Source: Micromussa lordhowensis (Eukaryota; Cnidaria; Anthozoa; Scleractinia; Lobophylliidae). Taken from it: DNA of 64,000 bases. Location of the stretch: contig OZ026601.1 in the NCBI GenBank assembly GCA_964020085.1, positions 1,075,001 through 1,139,000 on the forward strand. Reading direction: 5' to 3'. The notes below the pieces were generated by a model, which worked only from the letters and a program-made list of their open reading frames with translations, did no database searches and was not told the DNA's origin. Every line of letters begins with the position of its first letter. Positions within the stretch are counted from its first letter, which is position 1. Both the position numbers and the translations under genes were made by a program. Below are positions 56,242-64,000 of the stretch, one piece after another.

Positions 56242-58851
56242 TTACTGCGGCACAGAATATTTCCTTTTTCCATTGTCACTGATGACACATATATGCTATT
56301 GACAAGAACAAAAAATACTTGTTACTGTCACTCAAATCAATGTACATGTAGAAGTTAACTCAAGCTTTGAAAATATGGCAACACACATGCATGTATGAAA
56401 TGAATCACCTTTAGGTTCATTTCATTTATACTTTAAGAATCCTGCCCCCCAAGTTGTTCAAGAACAAAAGTTTAACACTTACATTGAGATCCCTGAAATA
56501 TTCATTATAATCCTGGAAAATAGATAAATATTATCCACTCATGAGAAATAGGTATTACAATGCAAGTACAAAATACTCATTCACCAAGTAAAAAATGGGC
56601 AACTTGCCCTCAGAGTGGGCATCCCCTAAGATGGGTACCTCTCTAGGTCAGACACCTCCCTAAGATGAACACCTCTCTAAGTCAGACACATCCCTATGAT
56701 GAACACCTGTCTAAAACAAACACCTCCCTAAGACAGACAACTCCCTATATGGACACCTCTACATTAAAGAAAGACAACTTTCTAAAGAGGAAGAATTCCT
56801 AAGACAGACACCTCTCTAAAGTGGACACCCTTCCAAAGACAGACACCTACCTAGGTGGACACTGTCTTACAACAGACCTCTCTAAGGTAAACACTAAGAC
56901 AGACATCTCTAGAACATGGCCGGCCTTCAAAATACTGAGCCTGTCTGTTTTAGAGGTGATTGATTACCTTGTGTTTTTTTCTGTTTTAGACATTCTCATT
57001 ATCATAATTGTACATGTAGATTAATTAATTGATAACATGTGACACTCACCAGTGCATAGCCTACAACAAACTTATCAGGAATCTCAAAACCAATATCTGA
57101 AATTAAAAAAAAGTCTTTTAGTGTAGTGAATACTTTCTGACATAATTTCACCAATTCATGATAATCAAATACTTGACTGGATGCCATCAACTGACAACAC
57201 TAACATCAATTACAACATCTCACGCTTGCAATATTGCGTGGTCTGAACTGAAGGGATTATAAAAAAAGACTTACAATCTGGACGGTATCCATTACTCTTT
57301 GGTGTTCTCTTCACCAACAAACTAATAATAATGGAAACAACAAGAATCAATATCAAGATCAAAGTAAATCGAAATGTGCAGTGCTCAATTCTGAATCATG
57401 TCCAGAGTTGAGTGTTGATTGATACCCTCAGTTGACCTGCAATAGACACTCGATCCACATCTCAATCAACACTCGATTGTCACTCAGTCAACACTTGGTT
57501 GACACTCCATCGACATCTAGATTGACAATTGATTGACACTTGATTAACAATCAATTGATAGTCCACTGAGTGTCAACCAACTCATATGTATCAATCGCAA
57601 ATTAGTTGACTCTCGGCTGAGTGTCGCCTGAGATGTTGATTGAGTGTCAACTGAGGTGTCAATGGAATGTCCATCGAGTATCATCTGAGTGTCGATTAAG
57701 GGTCAATCAAGGGCATCAATCGACGCTCCTCTGTAGATGCCCTTAGTACACATCCTTCAGAGTAAACTTTGTATTTGCTTCACTTATCCCCCTCCTTCCT
57801 CTCAGGCATAAAAATATAGCAGCATAAAATCATTGTTATTGCATTGCATATCCCTCCCCACCTTGTTACTACAATTATCAGTTGAGTATGGTCAGGTGCG
57901 ACAAACGTTTGTTGACCTGGTTTTAATGTTCAACTTGTGCTGTTGTCACGCGCAACTGGCTCCATTGCCAGTGGCAACTTGTTGGCCTTTGATGTCATTG
58001 GCAGCAAAACAAATGACATCGCAGGCAATGATATTGTTACCATTGAAAACAAGTCCAAGACTTTCCCACCAAAGTTACATCGCGCCTTACTTAACTGATA
58101 ATCGTAGTATCTATAGAAAACCCAGTTTAAGCATTGACAATTACCACTGTGACTATAGCTTTGGAAATTTCTGTACCTTGCTACTTTAATTGATGCTGGT
58201 TTGAACTTTTGAAGAGTGTTTAATAATTTTTTCATGGTTGCTCCTGTATCTATAATGTCCTGTTGAAAGCAAGGATAACAGCAGTGATTAAATAAAGCAC
58301 AGCATATCAAACATGCACCTTAACTGACAATAACTATTCTGGAACAGATAGATCAAGTGTTAAATTACAGGCTGAATGGCAACAATCTACGCCAATCCAT
58401 TTTGTGATCACTTACCTCCACAACTAAAACATGCTGAAAGAAAAAAAACACAGTAATCACTGACTGTTCTTCAAAAGTGAACAAACTTGTACATTTTTTA
58501 GAACAGGGACGGGTCCATAGCTACTCAGCAATAAGTCACTACAGGGACAAGCTCCTGTTACCTACCTTTCCACATAGTGAAGACAAGTCATCACTGCCTA
58601 TCACCTTCACTTCACCAGATGAGTGATCATCCTGTGAAAGTCAAACCAATACACTGTTAAGAAAACTACAAGATTATTTCAAAAGTAGCAACCATCACTT
58701 ACAGCAGATTTCAAGAATTTAAGGACAGACCATTATTTTTTGAGGGGGGGGGGGGAGGGGTGTTAGGCAATTTCCAAACCAGGTTCTGTGTTTGACTTTA
58801 AAAGAATTATTCCACAAGTTAGTGTATTGCGCACCAAAGGAAATCATGCAC

Positions 58852-58899
<48 letters not shown>

Positions 58900-61626
58900 T
58901 TTATTTAAGTGTCATATGTATTTAGCACTGTTGTACTAATTGGGGACACTGTAAATAAATAACCAAATATTTCAAATAGAACATAAACTGTTAAGAATCC
59001 CAACTGGTGGGAGGCTGACCAGTTGGCTATTTACACAACGGGGTCGAGGAGTTGAACTCGGGACTACCGAGAACAAATCCAGATAGTGGTAGGGTAAAGG
59101 ATTTGAACCAGGGACCTCCAGATTTCAAATCCAACGCCCTAAACCACTCGGCCACGCCACCTCCTGAGAAAAAAAATTTCGTACCCCAGAAAATTGCCCA
59201 GCCTCCCACACCCCGCCCCCCCAAAAACTAATAGTCCATCCCTAATTTCCCATTTCCCACTTTACCTCGTAACTTTTTAATCTGATAAAGTCAACGGACA
59301 TCTGGACAGATTGTTCTGTTGATTCATGACGAGAAACATAGCTTTTTAGTATTTTTTTATTTATCAAGTAAAAACATTTGTTTCAAGGTTTCACTCATTT
59401 TAAAAGAAACTCATTTGCACATCATAATAATGAGGATTTTGTTCACTTACCTCCATTGGCATTGATGGTTCTAATGTAATCCATGAGGTCGCCAAAAAAT
59501 TGATAACCTCCTTTTAACACACACAATCCAATCAGTGGGCCTCTACCAACATCACGGCAAATATTCCTTGCCAATCTTTCAGTTCTAAAACATTCAAAAG
59601 CAAGAACATTAGATCAAACATTTGCGTTACAGTTATCTGACAGTCACTTTTTTCTTAAAGGACTATCACCCCAAAGAATCCACTGGTTTCTACCAAGGGG
59701 TTTCTGAAGCATCCCTCTTTTCAATCTGATTTTGAATATAATGTACATTGATAATACTGCCATGTACGATATTAAAATTGAAAGATCTCCATGGCAAATC
59801 CAGTCCTATCCACTAATACAGTGGTACCCCATTAATCTGGTAACTGACAGGCCACAAAATTCTGGCTGTATCAATGAGTTGGCCATATTAAAGGGGTTCT
59901 TTAATAAGAAAATGACTGACTGAGCTTTTGTTTGGAACAGAATAAAGTGGCCGTAACAACAAGGAGGCCATAATAACAAGGCGGGGTGGCCATGAGGTGG
60001 ATTTCCACTGTATTATGTATATTAAATATTGTAGTTTGCATAGCATGATCGTCCAACCAGTGAACTGAATAGAACTGCTGTTGGTGACTGGAATTTCGAC
60101 AACCTGAGCAGAAGTTCTTCTGAGTCACCATGACTTAATTTCTGCTCAGGTTGTTAAAACGTCAGGTTGTCTGTCAACAGACAATCACACTATACAAAGT
60201 ACTGATACTCCTGGGTTTAAACCATTTACTATATTTGTGACAAGATTTTGAAGATTTCCCATTGTTCTTCACTTTTTCAGTGACTGCTTACCGGTCATTT
60301 ATAAGTCCCTTTGGTATCAGGATAGACTCCACATCATTCTCATAGTGTCTTGGTAAGCAGAACATCTCCAGAGAATAACCTTCATAGTTATCAGGAATCT
60401 ACAAGCACACCAGTGAAACTCTGTCATGAGTACGTAACAGTCACAGGACACCACATTCACCAACACTCACGACCTAAAGTTCCAATCTTCGTCATTCGTT
60501 TGTCCATGCATGTGCTTGTTTGATCCTATGTTCCTTCCATTCTTCCTTCATTTGACTTTGTTTATTCTTAGAGCTATTTATGAGTCCTGATCCACTCCAA
60601 CAAGAAGAATTACTTTCCTCATATCATGATCACTGGCAAGTTATGTCTCAGGCAAGTCATCTCACACTATCGATGTTTTCATTGAAGAGCTAATATTCTA
60701 TGTAATACTTCAGTATGTTGTTTTAGATGAAAAGAGCGAGTCACATCATACAAGTGGGCTTTTAAACTTACCCTCACAAAATTATGTCAAATTAGTTTTG
60801 ACAACCATTTTCTGATTCAAAGTACTTTGTGAAGTGTCTCTTCCCATAAAATTAATCCTTTTACTTTCCATAAGTAATTAATGCTACAACCAATAGCATA
60901 GCAAAGAAATTATCAAATCAAAGGCTTGATTAATCCAACCAGATTAAAACAGTGTTAACTATATGTTAAAACAGCAACTTTTGCCATTACAAGAGGACAT
61001 TTTTCTTCCATTCCTTGCACAGTTGCACCTCAGCATGTCAAAAAAGTTGTGATTTTCAAGAATCACTAATCAGTCCCCTTGAATACAAATCTGATCTCCC
61101 AATAAGAAATTAATCTTCCTAAGCGAAATAAATCGCAACTTTTATGAAACAAAAAGCTCAGAAATTTTCTTCTTTCAAAAACCAGATCGAATTCAAAAAC
61201 GTAAGCTTATAAAGTTAGCTCCAGCTTAAATACAATAAGCTTAATTTGCATATATTTTATTGATCTTTTGATCGAAGTAGGCTTAAGCTTCCAAACACAC
61301 ATCTGGCAAACGTTTCTTTAATAGAACAAATGAAACCAGGCTTTTTCATTGTTATAATGACAATGTAAGCTGCAGTTAAGCTCTTGGCCATGGCGACGTA
61401 ACGTCATAAAAAGTAAAGTTCAAACCGCACGTTCCCTGTTGCTGGGTAATATGTAAATCGTACGCGTAGACGTAAAAGGGCTCAAACTTGTCAAGCAAGC
61501 TCAACATAATCTGTTGATTTCGTTCGTGATTACCCTCTCGACATTATATAAGTATCTGGTACAAAAAGAAACTAAAATTATCAAGTTATTTCGTAATCTT
61601 ACCTTAATGCAATCTTCTGCGGCCAT
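56242..61626 (-). CDS. HPRT1: Hypoxanthine-guanine phosphoribosyltransferase
   Basis: Eleven minus-strand exons: 61626-61603, 60398-60292, 59584-59451, 59315-59266, 58631-58566, 58433-58416, 58259-58177, 57321-57275, 57096-57050, 56512-56483 and 56295-56242. Total 219 residues, against 218 in human. It salvages hypoxanthine and guanine to IMP and GMP using PRPP, in the cytosol. Visible signatures are IPDNYEGYSLEMFC, the pyrophosphate loop LKGG, SVDFIRLKSY in the flexible loop, the PRPP motif VVEDIIDTG, VKRTPKSNGYRPD, and [29 protein letters not shown] in two pieces around an intron. No catalytic residue looks lost. Exon sizes of 107, 66, 18, 83 and 47 equal the human ones. The human 184- and 77-base exons are split here as 134+50 and 47+30. 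A GC-rich GCGGGAAA box lies just before the start. Confidence 0.97.
56600..56905. repeat. Degenerate minisatellite, unit about 18 bases
   Basis: Variants of GACACCTCCCTAAGATGAAC repeat at least twelve times with many substitutions and indels, in the HPRT intron between 56512 and 57050. The CCCTAAG core recalls the short repeat at 10583 and the element at 49333, but homology is not established. Confidence 0.75.
57400..57730. repeat. Mirrored TGACACTC-type repeat in HPRT intron
   Basis: The left half is made of TCAACACTCGATTG-type words and the right half of their complements (CTGAGTGTCAACTGAGG). The segment can therefore pair with itself despite divergence. It lies in the intron between exons 58259-58177 and 57321-57275. 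Confidence 0.65.
58721..59245. mobile_element. MITE-like element interrupted by a SINE
   Basis: The left end AGGACAGACCATTATTTTTTG is followed by a G run. The right end, reverse-complemented, reads AGGGATGGACTATTAGTTTTTG followed by a G run. These are inverted termini of the family seen at 22521-22785. The middle is occupied by the SINE at 58853-59165. It lies in the HPRT intron between exons 59315-59266 and 58631-58566. Confidence 0.75.
58853..59165 (-). mobile_element. tRNA-Ser-like SINE with (TTA)n tail
   Basis: Read on minus, the head GTGGCGTGGCCGAGTGGTTT, then GATTTGAAATC and GGTTCAAATCC, follows a serine tRNA with the A and B boxes of a pol III promoter. A unique body of about 180 bases follows, with CCAACTGGTCAGCC and its inverse CACCAGTTGG. 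It ends in a (TTA)n tail at 58853-58900. There is no proper acceptor-stem closure or CCA-side match, so it is a SINE and not a working tRNA gene. Confidence 0.85.
59819..60010. mobile_element. Pogo/Tigger-like MITE
   Basis: The termini CAGTGGTACCCCATTAATC and the mirrored GTGGATTTCCACTG are flanked by TA on both sides (59817-59818 and 60011-60012). The CAGTGG terminus with TA target duplication is characteristic of pogo/Tigger elements of the Tc1/mariner superfamily. At about 190 bases it has no coding capacity. It lies in HPRT intron 2. Confidence 0.75.
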
Positions 61627-63082
61627 TTTACTCGCGCGGGAAAGGACATGGCTCGGTAACCACTCCTAATAAGGCTTTCGAGGTCGTCACGCAACGCGCA
61701 TTACACACGGAGAGCTCGAAGTGCCAGCTCGTACCTACAAGTAGTGAAAAGACGAATATTTTTTCATTATTTCCGCTTTCTTTTCCTCAGCTTTCTTCTC
61801 GCGCGGAATAAAAACAAGAGGGTGAGGGATAGTCAAGGTTTTATAAGGGGAGAGTCCTCTTCCATCCAAACACTATCCCATTTATCTTATTTACCATTTT
61901 TGACGGGAAAGGAAACTCTTTCATTGCTATCTTCCATACAAAACGATACCCATTTCACCTACTGAGAGATTTCTCGGCATACCTTCAGTACTCAAAGAAA
62001 GTTTACAGCCGGCTCATCTGATCAAGTTATTTTGCATAACCTTTTAAATGCCTAAATGGCAATTTTCCTACCCTTTGTTATGCTTCAATCTTGAAATCCC
62101 ATCTCGTTTACACATGTCTCTTTCGAGCAGACGGAGTCACTCTGTGTACACATGTATACGAAACCAAGGGCAAGGAAGGAATATCCATAAGCTTTCATAC
62201 TGAGTGACGCAGACATATTTTCAAATGGGATCATTATGTAAAGATCTGATATATATCAAAGCTATGGATAGTAAATTACTATTTTAGAGGCAGCTTATTT
62301 CTGGGATTACTAGAGTTAAGAAGGAGTTTTAATACTAAAAGTTTTACCCTGGAAATGAATAATTGCTATGATACTCGTCCCTGAAAGCGAGTAAGCAACA
62401 CTTCTGCTAAAAGCTCTCTGTCGAATTGAAGGCCAACTTTTCCCTTTGTGAATTGCGTCCCAAAGCTATTTGTAATTAACAAGAAATAACACGCGGTGAT
62501 TTCTTGATTTCTAAGCTACAATGGACAACGAAACGGAGTATTTGTAGTTAATTAACGTTTACCTCTTGAGAAACAATATAACTTGAGTGTCGTTAATTAA
62601 TAACTTCCTCCCTGCCCCAGAGACAGGGAAGCGGGAAGGAAATATGTCTTAACGCGGACTTGCCAGTTTTCCTTGGAAAAAAAAAACGTAACGCTTGCTG
62701 ACCTTGACGGCTTAACCTACAGAATGTTGCTGTCGAATCAAAAAAACATAGATAAGGAAAGGTGGGTTTAAGATAAAAATAAACCCGTAAAAAAACACAA
62801 GGGTAAAGAGTTCTTGAAAATCAACGTGGAACTGGTTGTATTTTTGATATTTTACCAGCGACGATCTTTAAGTTGAAAAAGGAAACAATAGCCTTGACGG
62901 AAAATCGTACGGCTGACAAAACCTTTTCGCGGGTAAACTGAATTGTCCCGGGGAGACGCGTAGCGCCATTTGATTGGTTACAGGCCATCCAACCTGTCGT
63001 GCTCTGATTGGCTAGTTGTAGTCTTTGAAAAAACTGGGAATCTCCACAACACTGCAAACTTCGAAGCTGGCCCACCGAGATC
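61627..63082. other. Divergent promoter region of HPRT and PDIA4
   Basis: About 1.45 kb between two opposed start codons. The left edge, near HPRT, is GC-rich with GCGCGGGAAAG (61634-61644), an E2F-like box on the HPRT strand. The right edge has two inverted CCAAT boxes (ATTGG at 62973 and 63007). The middle is AT-rich with nothing recognised. Confidence 0.5.
62959..62977 (-). promoter_or_regulatory. ER stress element-like site upstream of PDIA4
   Basis: On the minus strand this reads CCAAT, nine bases, CTACG. The ERSE consensus bound by NF-Y and ATF6 is CCAAT-N9-CCACG, so spacing is exact and one base differs. It lies 106 bases before the PDIA4 start. PDIA4 is a standard unfolded-protein-response target, which makes the position meaningful. 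Confidence 0.5.
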
Positions 63083-63345
63083 ATGGAGTTGAAGAAATTC
63101 TCTCTCCTTTTAGTCCTTTTAATTGCATTATCTGCAACCGTAACACTATCAGAAGAGAGTATAGAAGATGATGCAGCGGCAGAAGCGACCGCAGAAGGAA
63201 CGGATGAAACAGACGAAGCTGAAAAAGAGGAAGCCAGTGACGATGAAGTGAAAGAGGAAGACGATGTTTTGGTTTTAACAACCAAAACATTCGACTCTGT
63301 GGTCAAAGATAATGATATCATGCTTGTCGAATTCTACGCTCCATG
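63083..63345 (+). CDS. PDIA4: Protein disulfide-isomerase A4 (ERp72), first exon, partial
   Basis: The exon encodes 87 residues and two bases of the next codon before a GTTAGT donor. The rest of the gene lies beyond the window. Residues 1-22 are a signal peptide ([18 protein letters not shown]). Residues 25-62 are strongly acidic. From about 63 the first thioredoxin domain begins ([19 protein letters not shown], then LVEFYAPW), stopping just before the expected CGHC active site. The acidic segment between signal peptide and first thioredoxin domain is typical of ERp72, an ER lumen oxidoreductase. It differs from PDIA1, PDIA3 and PDIA6 in that respect. Paralogue identity cannot be proved from this exon alone. 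Confidence 0.85.
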
Positions 63346-64000
63346 GTTAGTAGATATTTCTGTTTCGTATAATGACACAAATCCTGTTTCCTGAGTTGCT
63401 TGTTCACTTGACAAAACTTTCGTGATCCATAAATCTTGAAAGCAACGAGCTTCCAACCGATTTTGTTTCGTCTGTCTGTTCTCATAGAATTTGTTTAGAA
63501 ATATTAGTCAACCCTTGATTGCATTTAGCACTGAAATTTAAGATTGTGATATGCGAGTTGATCCGCTGTAAAAAAATAATTTATACTTGTTGACCCTCGT
63601 GGTTGGTTTTGAATGCGGGCAATGAATTCAATAGTACTTGCAGGGAAAAGCTAGACAAATAATATTTTGCACGTTTAGTTTTTTAATGCTTAAAGTGAAT
63701 GGAGTATTGAAGTTTTATTATAAATGAAAATCAATTACTTTGTTCTGTCGTGGGTAAGCTATTATTGGCGATGTATCTGCATATTTTTGTGCCAAATTTT
63801 AATGACAATACGATGCATTTATAAAGCTTGATTCATTGCTTTGTTTAAAACTGGGATCGTTGGAAACCTTTCAAAGTGTTGTTCATTGTATATTTTGTTC
63901 AATTATTTGTCAAGTTTTTCTTTTTTCAACTGTTTGATCTCTTGCGATGAAATCGCTGTTTTTCGTATTCTTTTAAAGATATTTTTAAGGGAGAAATTTG
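63346..64000 (+). other. PDIA4 intron 1 (partial)
   Basis: AT-rich intron sequence after the GTTAGT donor, with no recognisable exon before the window ends. Confidence 0.6.

Noticed and set aside
59100..59163. tRNA-Ser gene on the minus strand
   Set aside because: A and B boxes and an anticodon-like arm are present, but it continues directly into a SINE body with a (TTA)n tail and lacks a proper closing stem.

Overview
The window is animal genomic DNA: AT-rich, intron-rich, and full of short palindromic transposon remnants. No prokaryotic gene organisation is visible. The gene set (FBXL7-, DBF4-, MRPL43-, HPRT- and PDIA4-like genes plus a class B GPCR) is metazoan. The repeat style (many small foldback elements, tRNA-derived SINEs, CR1/L2-type LINE tails) and the intron density suggest a cnidarian, most likely a stony coral. 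That placement is an inference from sequence impression, not from a database match.

Layout from left to right. (1) 1-6611 is non-coding and repeat-bearing. (2) FBXL7-like F-box/LRR gene, plus strand, two coding exons (6612-9377), with an unusually long disordered N-terminus. (3) DBF4/Chiffon-like regulatory subunit of the CDC7 kinase, plus strand, seven coding exons (11599-21477), 1815 residues. It has motifs N, M and C and one giant terminal exon carrying a sevenfold repeat centred on CDK-type SPKR sites. E2F-like sites lie upstream. (4) 21478-28860 is intergenic with several inverted-repeat elements. (5) Secretin-class (B1-type) GPCR, plus strand, about 16 coding exons (29950-39396, plus a tentative signal-peptide exon at 28861), with a six-cysteine hormone-receptor domain, seven membrane segments, a very long cytoplasmic tail and one probable GC-AG intron. 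(6) 39397-42971 holds a LINE tail, inverted repeats and a 600-base head-to-head repeat. (7) MRPL43, minus strand (42972-43558). (8) An unrecognised coiled-coil protein gene, plus strand (44678-55017, 796 residues), built almost entirely from phase-1 exon modules, three of them exactly 210 nt, and ending in two NPF-bearing exons. (9) HPRT, minus strand (56242-61626), convergent with (8). Its exon sizes match the human gene apart from two extra introns. (10) The first coding exon of PDIA4/ERp72, plus strand (63083-63345), which runs off the window and has an ER-stress-element-like site upstream.

The genes are ordinary unlinked housekeeping and regulatory loci; they do not form an operon or a shared pathway. 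The most noteworthy material is the DBF4 tail repeat, the modular coiled-coil/NPF gene, the long-tailed secretin-type receptor, and a rich set of nested mobile elements, including a 61-base palindrome with a perfect 9-base target duplication inside another element. All gene models were built by hand from splice sites and reading phase, without transcript evidence.
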